Below, piece by piece: positions 1-6,116 of a stretch of DNA of 10,177 nucleotides. Each line of letters starts with the position of its first letter. The stretch's first letter is position 1. Position numbers and translations under genes: made by a program. Under the pieces are notes generated by a model. The model saw only the letters and a list, made by a program, of their open reading frames with translations. It had not been told where the DNA came from and did not search any database. Origin of the DNA: Sphingomonadales bacterium (GTDB taxonomy: Bacteria > Pseudomonadota > Alphaproteobacteria > Sphingomonadales > Sphingomonadaceae); contig JAGWUU010000101.1 in assembly GCA_028868335.1 (NCBI GenBank), positions 1 to 10,177 of the forward strand, read 5' to 3'.

Positions 1-84
1 TGTGGCGACGTCATCGGCAATCCGGTTCCATATGCAACCAGTTTGCTAGAGCCTTGGCGCCCCGCACGCAATGGCCTTGAACAA
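1..84. other. Left-edge stretch with no assignable gene
   Basis: This is the stretch downstream of the maleylacetoacetate isomerase stop codon. Short reading frames cross the left edge on the plus strand, but none shows a recognisable protein motif within 84 bases. I see no convincing stem followed by a T-run that would act as a terminator for the minus-strand gene cluster. A gene ending or starting just outside the window cannot be excluded. Confidence 0.4.
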
Positions 85-726
85 TTAAATATCGGGAGGC
101 CTGACTGTTTCGGGCGTCGCCGCCGCGAAGGCGGGCAAAGCGCGCAATTCTGTATCGATCCGCACCAATCGTGGGAAACCTTCCAGCGGCAGTTCAAAAC
201 GCCGCGCATTGTACATCTGCGGGACCAGGCAAATGTCGGCAAGACCGGCAGAAACGCCGCCGAACAGGCCAGTTTCGGGCGCCCCCGCTTCAAGCGCGGC
301 AAAGCCTTCGGCAATCCAGTGCCGATACCACGTATCGATTACTTCCTGTTCCGCGCCAAACTCGCCCTTGAGGTATTTCAGCACCCGCAGGTTGTTGAGC
401 GGGTGAATATCGGAGGCGATGACGAGCGCCGAAGCCAGCGCCGCGGCGCGCGCGGCGGGGTCCGCTGGCAACAGCGGCGGCTCTGCACGGGTGCGATCAA
501 GATAATCGATGATCGCCAGGCTTTGGGTCAGAAGTCGGCCATCAATTTCCAGCGCCGGCAGCAGCGCCTGGGGATTGACCGCACGATAGTCCGCCTCGCG
601 CTGTTCGCCCGCGAGCAAGTTGACCGGAACCGTGCGGTAAGCCAGTCCCTTGAGATTGAGCGCGATCCGCACGCGGTATGCGGCGGACGACCGCCAATAG
701 TCGTAAAGAACGATCTCGCCACTCAT
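85..726 (-). CDS. maiA: Maleylacetoacetate isomerase / zeta-class glutathione S-transferase
   Basis: The 213-residue product has the usual zeta-class GST length. In tyrosine and phenylalanine breakdown this family isomerises maleylacetoacetate to fumarylacetoacetate in the cytoplasm, using glutathione. The N-terminal thioredoxin-like domain (about 1-82) carries the zeta signature RSSAAYRVRIAL at 12-23. The common SSCS form is here SSAA, a variant I recall from bacterial members, and the glutathione-activating serine is retained. A cis-proline region (NPQALLPAL) and LTQSLAIIDYL follow. The helical C-terminal domain has DIHPLNNLRVLKYL, a strong zeta-class hallmark. The ATG overlaps the MTAP stop codon by four bases, and no strong Shine-Dalgarno sequence is visible, so translation is probably coupled. 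No homogentisate dioxygenase or fumarylacetoacetase lies in the window, so the role in tyrosine breakdown comes from family membership. A general zeta-GST detoxification role is the alternative. Confidence 0.88.
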   Translation of the reverse strand: MSGEIVLYDYWRSSAAYRVRIALNLKGLAYRTVPVNLLAGEQREADYRAVNPQALLPALEIDGRLLTQSLAIIDYLDRTRAEPPLLPADPAARAAALASALVIASDIHPLNNLRVLKYLKGEFGAEQEVIDTWYRHWIAEGFAALEAGAPETGLFGGVSAGLADICLVPQMYNARRFELPLEGFPRLVRIDTELRALPAFAAATPETVRPPDI

Positions 727-1592
727 GCCAGCACGCGCCCGGCCACGGCCTGAAGCTTTGCAACCAGAACCGGATCGCGATGTTCGCGTGCGGTCATGAC
801 TGCGTGGTCCAGCGCCCGGTCAATCGGGCTCGACTCGCGCGTTCGCGGTAGAGCTGCTGCAAGGCTGCGCACCGCCTCGTGCGCCACTTTGGCGTTGCGC
901 TGCATCACCGCAAGGACGTCGGCCGCATCCACAGCCGCGGCATCATCGCGCCAGGAATCGTAGTCAGTCACCATGCCGAGCAGCGCATAGGGCAGCTCTG
1001 CCTCCCGTGCGAGGCAGGCTTCCGGCATCGCGGTCATCCCGATTACGTCGGCGCCCCAGGACTGGTAAAGTCGGCTTTCCGCCCGGGTCGAGAACTGTGG
1101 ACCGTCGATCGCTATGTAGGTTCCGCCGTCGTGAACCTCGGCCCCAACCCCGCGTGCAGCCTCGACCAGCAGTCCGCGTAACCGTGGGCAAACCGGATCG
1201 GCCATGCTGACATGGGCGACCAGCCCCTCACCGAAGAAGCTGCTCGTCCGCCCGCCGGTATGGTCTATCACCTGGTCGACAGCCACGAAGTGTCCCGGCT
1301 CCATCGCGGCATTGAGCGAACCGATCGCCGACAGGGCGATCACGTCGGTTACGCCACAGCGCTTGAGCACGTCGATGTTGGCGCGATAGTTGATCGTCGC
1401 GGGGGGCAGGCGATGACCCAGGCCGTGGCGTGGCAGGAACGTAAAGCGGACCCCCGCCAGCGTGCCGGTCGTCACCTCGGCGGAGGGCGCGCCGAAAGGG
1501 CTGGAAACCTCTATGTCCTGCGCATCATCAAGACCGATCCCGGCAGCAAGCCCCGATCCGCCGATCACTCCGATATGCCAGGCGGCGCTCAT
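723..1592 (-). CDS. mtnP: S-methyl-5'-thioadenosine phosphorylase (MTAP)
   Basis: The 289-residue product is a trimeric-type nucleoside phosphorylase (PNP/MTAP family 2). MTAP cleaves methylthioadenosine, a by-product of polyamine and homoserine-lactone synthesis, with phosphate to adenine and methylthioribose-1-phosphate, which feeds methionine salvage. Visible motifs are the phosphate-binding GGSG at 11-14 and RHG at 55-57, then PPATINYRANI (63-73), GPQFSTRAES (164-173), GMT at 185-187 with PEA at 190-192, and TDYDSW at 209-214. The TDYD segment carries the aspartates that recognise the 6-amino group of adenine. This argues for MTAP rather than the methylthioinosine phosphorylase form or an ordinary purine nucleoside phosphorylase. 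The ATG overlaps the TetR stop codon (ATGA, 1589-1592), and the 3' end overlaps the maiA start in the same way. No other methionine-salvage gene is nearby, so its position in this operon is unexpected. Confidence 0.92.
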   Translation of the reverse strand: MSAAWHIGVIGGSGLAAGIGLDDAQDIEVSSPFGAPSAEVTTGTLAGVRFTFLPRHGLGHRLPPATINYRANIDVLKRCGVTDVIALSAIGSLNAAMEPGHFVAVDQVIDHTGGRTSSFFGEGLVAHVSMADPVCPRLRGLLVEAARGVGAEVHDGGTYIAIDGPQFSTRAESRLYQSWGADVIGMTAMPEACLAREAELPYALLGMVTDYDSWRDDAAAVDAADVLAVMQRNAKVAHEAVRSLAAALPRTRESSPIDRALDHAVMTAREHRDPVLVAKLQAVAGRVLA

Positions 1593-2227
1593 CGCGATTT
1601 GAGGATTCCGGCCATGATGAAATCGGTGCAGTGGGCGCGATAGGCGTCGCGCAGCTCCTCGGTCAGCGTGTCGGTATCGAAGCAGTGCTTGAGCACCAGC
1701 CGCGCCGAGAAAAAGCGGTCCGCCGCCCCGGTCAGCGTGAAATAGAACAACTGCGGATCGACGTCGCGGAACAGTCCCTGCTTCACGCCGTCGCGGATCA
1801 GCTTGTCATAGGCGCGGTGGAGCGGGGCGAGATAGCTGTCCGCGATGCGCTGTGCTTCCTCATCATCACTCTCGCGCACCAGCCGCATCAGCAGGCGGTT
1901 GAGGTAGGGGGTGGCATAAAAGGTATCCACCACCTTGCCGATATGATGGCGCAACCGTGTTTCCGGGTCCCAGTCCTTCGCCAGCAGGCCGTCGACTGAA
2001 TCGACGATCCCCTTCATGTCCCGATCGAGCAACGCGCGCAGCAGGCCTGCCTTGTTGCCGAAGTAGTACTTCACCAGCGCCGAGTTGAGCCCCGAGCGAA
2101 GCGATAGTTCGGACAGCGAGATATCGACGATATCCCCTTCGCGCATGATGGCCGATGCGGTTGCCAGCAACTGCTCGCGCGCGCCCGGAGGGGCATCGGG
2201 TTCCACTCGTTGAGTCGCCTTGCTCAT
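1589..2227 (-). CDS. TetR-family transcriptional regulator
   Basis: The product is 212 residues when started at the ATG at 2227. I prefer this start because it forms an ATGA overlap with the enoyl-CoA hydratase stop codon, has a GAGGAG ribosome binding site at 2239-2244, and begins MSKATQR, typical of the family. An in-frame start at 2254 would add nine residues and fall deeper inside the upstream gene. The N-terminal helix-turn-helix domain covers about residues 14-62, with ISLSELSLRSGLNSALVKYYFGNKAGLL showing the typical recognition helix and the YYFGNKAGLL ending. The helical C-terminal part (about 75-212) is the ligand and dimer domain and gives no clue to the ligand. From its place in an acyl-CoA gene cluster it is probably a local repressor answering to an acyl-CoA or related compound. 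The palindrome upstream of the thiolase (5301-5336) is a plausible operator. Both points are inference. Confidence 0.88.
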   Translation of the reverse strand: MSKATQRVEPDAPPGAREQLLATASAIMREGDIVDISLSELSLRSGLNSALVKYYFGNKAGLLRALLDRDMKGIVDSVDGLLAKDWDPETRLRHHIGKVVDTFYATPYLNRLLMRLVRESDDEEAQRIADSYLAPLHRAYDKLIRDGVKQGLFRDVDPQLFYFTLTGAADRFFSARLVLKHCFDTDTLTEELRDAYRAHCTDFIMAGILKSR

Positions 2228-3096
2228 GCGTAGGGGGGCTCCTCTCCCCACCAAGGATAAAAGTCAGGCATATCGGCAGAAACGTGGCTCGGAAAGGCCG
2301 GTGCGCGCTTTTGCAGAAAGCTTTGCACACCTTCAATGGCGTCAACGCCCTTGGACAGGCGATAGATCGCCCGGCTGTCGACCTTGTGCGCCTCCATGGG
2401 GTGTGCGCCCGAGGGCAGCCGCCACAGCATCGCCCGTGTCATCGCCACCGAAACCGCCGAGGTATTGTCGGCAATTTCGCGCGCGATCCCCCGCGCCGCG
2501 TCCATCAGTTCACCTTGTGGGTGGACCGAACGCACCAGTCCGGCGCGCAGCGCCTCGTCCGCGCCGAATATCCGCCCGGTCATGCACCATTCCAGCGCCT
2601 GGTTGATCCCGACGACCTTGGGCAGAAACCAGCTCGAACAGGCTTCGGGAACGATCCCGCGCCGGGCAAAAACGAAGCCGAAGCGGGCGTTATCGCTGGC
2701 AAGGCGAATGTCCATCGGCAACTGCATGGTTACGCCCACGCCCACCGCCGCTCCGTTGCAGGCAGAGATCAGCGGTTTCTTCGATTGGAACAGCCGCAGG
2801 GTCAGTAACCCGCCGCCGTCCCGAACGCGCGGGTCGGAAAGGTCGGTCACAGGTTCGGAATTGGCAAATACCGCCCGGCCGTCGTCGGGTGTCAGGTCCG
2901 CCCCGGCGCAGAACGCCCGGTCGCCCGCCCCGGTGAAGATCACCGCGCGGACGCTATCGTCCGCATCGGTCTGGTCCATCGCCTCGATGATCTCGTCCAT
3001 CATCGTCCGGGTGAACGCGTTCATCTTCTCCGGGCGATTGAGCGTCAGCGTGGCGATGCCTTCGCTGATGTCGAGCGCGATCTGCGTATAGGTCAC
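2224..3096 (-). CDS. Enoyl-CoA hydratase/isomerase family protein (crotonase fold), isomerase-like residues
   Basis: The 290-residue product starts at GTG (3096). The crotonase fold is clear: GIATLTLNRPEKMNAF (13-28), the oxyanion-hole segments AFCAGADL (61-68) and NGAAVGVGV (114-122), and FGFVFARRGIVPEACSSWFLP (139-159). Aligned by eye with rat mitochondrial enoyl-CoA hydratase, the two catalytic glutamates (E144 and E164) are replaced by Thr123 and Phe143. Glu151, in the VPEACSS segment, instead falls where delta3,delta2-enoyl-CoA isomerases (Eci1/ECI2 type) carry their single catalytic glutamate. An isomerase or other crotonase activity is therefore as likely as hydration. A C-terminal tail of about 25 residues ends PWWGEEPPYA. 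The ribosome binding site (GGAGG on the minus strand, 3104-3108) lies inside a repeat hairpin. The gene follows the dehydrogenase after a 123-base repeat-filled gap and is coupled to the TetR gene by an ATGA overlap. Confidence 0.85.
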   Translation of the reverse strand: MTYTQIALDISEGIATLTLNRPEKMNAFTRTMMDEIIEAMDQTDADDSVRAVIFTGAGDRAFCAGADLTPDDGRAVFANSEPVTDLSDPRVRDGGGLLTLRLFQSKKPLISACNGAAVGVGVTMQLPMDIRLASDNARFGFVFARRGIVPEACSSWFLPKVVGINQALEWCMTGRIFGADEALRAGLVRSVHPQGELMDAARGIAREIADNTSAVSVAMTRAMLWRLPSGAHPMEAHKVDSRAIYRLSKGVDAIEGVQSFLQKRAPAFPSHVSADMPDFYPWWGEEPPYA

Positions 3097-3100
3097 AACG

Positions 3101-3208
3101 TCCCCTCCCCTTCAGGGGAGAGGCCGGGGGTGGGCCGTTCCTCCCGATGCAACGATGGGGTTCGGCCGATAGCCCCCGCCCCACCCCTCCCCGCGAAAGG
3201 GAGGGGTT
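3101..3208. repeat. MITE-like intergenic inverted repeat, about 108 bp
   Basis: The gap between the dehydrogenase and the crotonase is filled by a C/G-rich element with imperfect inverted ends of about 35 bases. Each end folds on itself. The left end is CTCCCC (3105-3110), loop TTCA, GGGGAG (3115-3120). The right end is ACCCCTCCC (3183-3191), a 7-base loop, then GGGAGGGGT (3199-3207). The inner parts, GGGGGTGGGC near 3125-3134 and GCCCCCGCCCCACC near 3171-3184, can also pair with each other. C/G-rich elements of this style are scattered between genes in sphingomonads and related alphaproteobacteria, as I recall. It encodes no protein. Confidence 0.7.
3104..3108 (-). promoter_or_regulatory. 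Ribosome binding site of the crotonase gene inside a repeat hairpin
   Basis: On the minus strand GGAGG lies seven bases upstream of the GTG start at 3096. It supports that start. Four of its five bases (3105-3108) lie in the 3' arm of the repeat's end hairpin (CTCCCC, TGAA, GGGGAG read on the mRNA). A folded transcript could therefore partly mask the site. Confidence 0.55.
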
Positions 3209-3219
3209 ATCCAGAAGAC

Positions 3220-4002
3220 TTACCGCGGCGCCATGCGGATCGCGCCGTCGAGGCGCACGTCCTCGCCGTTGAAGTAGCCATTCTCGATCATGGCCATCGC
3301 CAGCTTGGCGTATTCCGCCGGATCGCCAAGGCGCTTGGGGTACGGCACCGAGGCGCCCAGAGCGTCCTTCACCGGCTGCGGCGCGGCGGCGAGCAGAGGG
3401 GTGTTGAAGATCCCCGGCAGGATCGTGTTGACGCGGATGTTCTCGCTCGACAGATCGCGGGCGATCGGCAGGGTCATGCCGACCACGCCGCCCTTCGACG
3501 CCGAATAGGCTGCCTGGCCGATCTGGCCATCCTCAGCCGCCACGCTCGCCGTGTTGACGATCGCGCCGCGATCGCCGTCTTCCTGCGGATCGAGGGTCAT
3601 CATCCCCGCCGCCGACTTGGCGATGCAGCGGAAGGTGCCGACCAGGTTGATCTGGACGATCCAGTTGAAGGCATCGAGCGGGAAGTGCTTGATCGAACCA
3701 TCTTCCTTGCTGCGGCTGGCGGTCTTGATCGCGTTGCCGGTTCCAGCGCAGTTGACTAGGATGCGCTCTTGCCCATGGGCTTCACGCGCCTTGGCGAAAC
3801 CGGCATCGACGCTGGCGTCGTCGGTCACGTTGACCTCGCAGAAAATGCCCCCGATCTCGGCGGCCATGGCCTTGCCCTTTTCTTCCTGCAGGTCGAATAT
3901 CGCGACCTTCACGCCCTTGGCGGCCAAGGCCCGCGCGGTCGCCGCACCAAGGCCCGAAGCGCCGCCGGTAACAACCGCCGCGACAGTATTGTCGAGTTTC
4001 AT
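3220..4002 (-). CDS. Short-chain dehydrogenase, type 2 3-hydroxyacyl-CoA dehydrogenase-like (HSD10-like)
   Basis: The 260-residue product is a classical SDR, a cytoplasmic NAD(P)-dependent oxidoreductase. The Rossmann glycine motif TGGASGLG is at 12-19. Asp38, at the end of the second beta strand (IFDLQE), favours NAD over NADP. NCAG is at 84-87, Asn119 in QINLVGTF, and the catalytic Ser153, Tyr166 and Lys170 are in NTASVAA and YSASKGG. The LPGIFNTPLL loop and overall sequence resemble 17-beta-HSD type 10 / type 2 3-hydroxyacyl-CoA dehydrogenase. These enzymes oxidise 3-hydroxyacyl-CoA to 3-ketoacyl-CoA, often for short or branched chains. The ATG at 4002 has an AAGGAG site at 4011-4016 (minus strand), eight bases upstream. 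It lies directly downstream of the thiolase, which would accept its 3-ketoacyl-CoA product. Another hydroxyacyl, alcohol or steroid substrate remains possible, since SDR specificity cannot be read from these motifs. Confidence 0.85.
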   Translation of the reverse strand: MKLDNTVAAVVTGGASGLGAATARALAAKGVKVAIFDLQEEKGKAMAAEIGGIFCEVNVTDDASVDAGFAKAREAHGQERILVNCAGTGNAIKTASRSKEDGSIKHFPLDAFNWIVQINLVGTFRCIAKSAAGMMTLDPQEDGDRGAIVNTASVAAEDGQIGQAAYSASKGGVVGMTLPIARDLSSENIRVNTILPGIFNTPLLAAAPQPVKDALGASVPYPKRLGDPAEYAKLAMAMIENGYFNGEDVRLDGAIRMAPR

Positions 4003-4019
4003 TGGGTATTCTCCTTGTT

Positions 4020-4103
4020 CGTCATCCCTGCAAGAGCGGGGACCGCTGGCCCCTTGGCGCAGCGTGTGATTGCCAGTGGTCCCGGGTCAAGACCGGGACG
4101 ACG
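4020..4103. repeat. REP/MITE-like element with inverted ends, 84 bp
   Basis: The element lies between the thiolase stop and the dehydrogenase ribosome binding site. Its ends, 4020-4050 and 4072-4103, are imperfect inverted repeats: CGTCATCCC against CGTCGTCCC at the outer edge, and GGGACCGCTGGC against GGGACCACTGGC at the inner edge. Each end also folds alone. The first is TCCCTGC, loop AAGA, GCGGGGA (4025-4042, one G-T pair). The second is GTCCCGG (4079-4085), a 7-base loop, then CCGGGAC (4093-4099). Sequences of the type GTCATCCC...GGGACC are frequent dispersed repeats in alphaproteobacterial genomes, from memory. On the transcript it could act as an attenuating or protective stem between the two genes. 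Confidence 0.65.
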
Positions 4104-4109
4104 CCGGAT

Positions 4110-5282
4110 TCAAACCATCTCCACGATCGTCACGTTGGCGACGCCGCCGCCTTCGCACATGGTCTGCAATCCATACTTGCCGCCCCGTGCCTTGAGACCA
4201 TGGAGCAGTGTGGACATCAGCTTGGTGCCGGACGCGCCCAGCGGATGACCGAGCGCGATCGCGCCGCCATTGGCATTGAGCTTTTCCGGGTCCGCGCCGG
4301 TGTGCTTGAGCCACGCCATCGGCACCGAGGCGAAGGCCTCGTTTACTTCGTAAAGGTCGATGTCACCAATCTTGAGTCCAGCGCGGGCCAAAGCCTTGTC
4401 CGTGGCGAACAGAGGTTCCTCCAGCATGATCACCGGGTCGCCCGCGGTCACCGTGAGGGTGTGAATTCGCGCCATCGGCGTCAGGTTGTAACGCTTGAGC
4501 GCCTCCTCCGAGACAATCAGCGCTGCCGATGCACCGTCGCAGATCTGGCTGGAACTGGCCGCGGTAAGCGTGCCGTCGGGCGAGAGCAGCTTGACCCCCG
4601 CGATGCTTTCCAGCGTCGCGTCGAACCGGATGCCTTCATCCTGGGTATGCTGCGCCGGGCCGTCGGGCGTCTCGATCGCGATCGGCACGATTTCCGCGGC
4701 AAATGCCCCGGCCTCTGTCGCGGCCTTGGCGCGCTGGTGGCTGGTCAGGGCGAACCGATCAAGGTCGTCCTTGGTGAAGCCGTGTTTGCGGACGATCATT
4801 TCCGCACCCACGAACTGCGACCACATCACGCCCGGATACTTGGCCTCAAGCCCCGGCGACTTGTAGTTGCCCAGCCCTTCCTTCATGTGAAACATCGCAC
4901 TTGTGCCCATCGGCACGCGGGTCATGCTTTCGACGCCCGCAGCGATCACCACGTCCTGGGTTCCGCTCATCACGGCTTGCGCCGCGAACTGGATCGCCTG
5001 CTGCGACGAGCCGCACTGACGATCGATCGACACCGCCGGAGTAGATTGCGGCAACAGCTTGCTGGCAAGAACCGCATTGCGCCCGACCTGCCCGGCCTGC
5101 TCGCCCGCCTGGGTGACGCAGCCCATGATGACGTCCTCGACCGCGGCCGGATCGACGCCGGTGCGCGAAACCAGCGCGTCAAGCGCCGCGGCAGCAAGAT
5201 CGACCGGATGAACCCCGGCAAGACGGCCGCCGCGACGGCCGCCAGCGGTGCGAACCGCATCGACGATATAGGCAGTGGGCAT
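4110..5282 (-). CDS. Acetyl-CoA C-acetyltransferase / 3-ketoacyl-CoA thiolase
   Basis: The 390-residue product has the standard type II thiolase length. Thiolases split 3-ketoacyl-CoA with CoA to acetyl-CoA and a shortened acyl-CoA, or condense two acetyl-CoA. The acyl-carrying nucleophile is Cys90 in SIDRQCGSSQQA. The remaining catalytic residues are His346 in GGAIALGHPLGASG and Cys376 in TMCEGGG, with NEAFA at 314-318. The N-terminus MPTAYIVDAVRTAGG is typical. I chose the ATG at 5282, which has GGAG at 5291-5294 eight bases upstream on the minus strand. The open frame continues to a TTG at 5348, but that extension runs through the upstream palindrome and adds non-homologous residues. It is the first gene of the minus-strand cluster, and the dehydrogenase follows after the 84-bp repeat. 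The VESMTRVPMG and MWSQFVGAEM segments fit degradative rather than PHB-type thiolases, a judgement from memory. Chain-length preference is not readable. Confidence 0.92.
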   Translation of the reverse strand: MPTAYIVDAVRTAGGRRGGRLAGVHPVDLAAAALDALVSRTGVDPAAVEDVIMGCVTQAGEQAGQVGRNAVLASKLLPQSTPAVSIDRQCGSSQQAIQFAAQAVMSGTQDVVIAAGVESMTRVPMGTSAMFHMKEGLGNYKSPGLEAKYPGVMWSQFVGAEMIVRKHGFTKDDLDRFALTSHQRAKAATEAGAFAAEIVPIAIETPDGPAQHTQDEGIRFDATLESIAGVKLLSPDGTLTAASSSQICDGASAALIVSEEALKRYNLTPMARIHTLTVTAGDPVIMLEEPLFATDKALARAGLKIGDIDLYEVNEAFASVPMAWLKHTGADPEKLNANGGAIALGHPLGASGTKLMSTLLHGLKARGGKYGLQTMCEGGGVANVTIVEMV

Positions 5283-5300
5283 GAAATCGACTCCAACGCA

Positions 5301-5336
5301 GCAGGGGTGTTTAATCGAACGGTTAAACACCCCTGC
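5301..5336. promoter_or_regulatory. 36-bp palindrome, candidate repressor operator
   Basis: The arms GCAGGGGTGTTTAA and TTAAACACCCCTGC match perfectly over 14 bp around an 8-bp centre (TCGAACGG), which is itself almost symmetrical. The core fits AAYCGWWCGRTT, the shape of TetR-family operators. It lies in the 123-bp gap between the divergent thiolase and GST genes and ends 18 bases before the thiolase ATG. A possible minus-strand -35, TTGACC (5343-5348), is followed 17 bases later by TAACCG (5320-5325), which would place a weak -10 in the palindrome centre. A bound repressor would then block the cluster promoter. The TetR protein encoded at 1589-2227 is the obvious candidate binder, by inference. 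As mRNA the same sequence would form a strong stem just upstream of the ribosome binding site. Confidence 0.65.
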
Positions 5337-5405
5337 TTGCCAGGTCAATCACGCAATGCCACCAATCGTCTTTTGCCAAGTACCCCAGCACCAAGGACAC
5401 CCGCG

Positions 5406-6032
5406 ATGCAATTGATCGGCCAGTTTGACAGTCCCTTCGTTCGCAGGGTTGGCATTGCGCTCGAGCTTTACGGGATGGGCTACGAACACCGGCCCTATTC
5501 CTCGTTTGGCGAGAGCGACAAGTTCCATCGGTTCAATCCGTTGCGACGGGTTCCGACGCTGGTTCTGGAATCAGGGGAAGCCCTGTTCGACAGCGCGGCG
5601 ATCCTCGATCACCTTGACGAGATCCACGGGCGCGAACGCGCTTTGATCGCCGCATCGGGACCGGACCGGCGGGCAGCCTTGCGACGGATCGCGCTGGCCA
5701 CTGGGACGGCAGACAAGGCGGTTGCCTACTTCTACGCCCGCCTGTTCGCCCCGTCGCTCGATGCTGCCTTCGCCGCGCGCACCGAGGGCCAGATCCGCGA
5801 TGGGCTTGCTGCGTTGAACGAGCAATGCGCCGGGCGCGTTGGCCAATGGTGGCACGGCGACAGCCCCGGACATGATGACATCGCGGCCGCTTGCGTCGCG
5901 CGGTTCCTGTCCGAAGCCTACGCCTGGCTGGTCCAGCTGGACGATTACCCCGCCCTCGCCAGGCATTGCAGCCACGCAGAAGAGTTGGGCGCCTTTGGCA
6001 AGGTCAGCCAGCCTTTCATCCCGCCGAGCTAG
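5406..6032 (+). CDS. Glutathione S-transferase family protein
   Basis: The 208-residue product is a cytosolic GST-fold protein. The N-terminal thioredoxin-like domain (about 1-78) begins MQLIGQFDSPFVRRVGIAL, where Ser9 occupies the usual G-site serine/cysteine position. VPTL (49-52) supplies the cis-proline, and DSAAILDHLDE (62-72) the glutamyl-binding acidic-serine pair. The helical C-terminal domain contains GHDDIAAACV (156-165), matching the conserved folding box of GSTs. The substrate is unknown; it resembles small GST_N_3-type proteins often annotated as stress or detoxification enzymes. The start at 5406 follows AAGGAC at 5393-5398 and begins at the conserved domain. The frame is open far upstream, but that part is antisense to the thiolase and is not protein-like. 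It is divergent from the thiolase and could share the palindrome as an operator. It converges on clpB. Confidence 0.85.
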   Translation: MQLIGQFDSPFVRRVGIALELYGMGYEHRPYSSFGESDKFHRFNPLRRVPTLVLESGEALFDSAAILDHLDEIHGRERALIAASGPDRRAALRRIALATGTADKAVAYFYARLFAPSLDAAFAARTEGQIRDGLAALNEQCAGRVGQWWHGDSPGHDDIAAACVARFLSEAYAWLVQLDDYPALARHCSHAEELGAFGKVSQPFIPPS

Positions 6033-6065
6033 GGTTCCCTTAACCGAGCCAATCGCCCGATCGAC

Positions 6066-6088
6066 TCCCCTCGCCAGCAGGGAGGGGA
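6066..6088. terminator. Hairpin between convergent genes, repeat half-copy, possible bidirectional terminator
   Basis: TCCCCTC (6066-6072), a 9-base loop, then GAGGGGA (6082-6088) form a perfect 7-bp stem. It sits in the 84-bp gap between the GST stop (6032) and the clpB stop (6117). The sequence continues TGGGCGGG, so it looks like one arm of the repeat type seen at 3101-3208. There is no T-run, so intrinsic termination is uncertain. Its position suits transcript-end protection or termination on both strands. Confidence 0.4.
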
Positions 6089-6116
6089 TGGGCGGGCTGA
6101 TGCGGGATGACAGCTG

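Noticed and set aside
43..753. Plus-strand open frame opposite maiA
   Set aside because: It is an Arg-rich shadow of a clear zeta-class GST gene on the other strand, with no recognisable domain.
2228..2254. Upstream start for the TetR protein
   Set aside because: The ATG at 2227 gives the ATGA overlap and a GAGGAG at a suitable distance; the nine extra residues have no family support.
5283..5348. Upstream TTG start for the thiolase
   Set aside because: It would translate the palindrome and the possible -35 box and add 22 residues not typical of thiolases. The ATG at 5282 has its own ribosome binding site.
4002..5405. Long plus-strand open frame running into the GST gene
   Set aside because: It is antisense to the thiolase, rich in Arg and His and without domain motifs. 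Homology and a ribosome binding site begin only at 5406.
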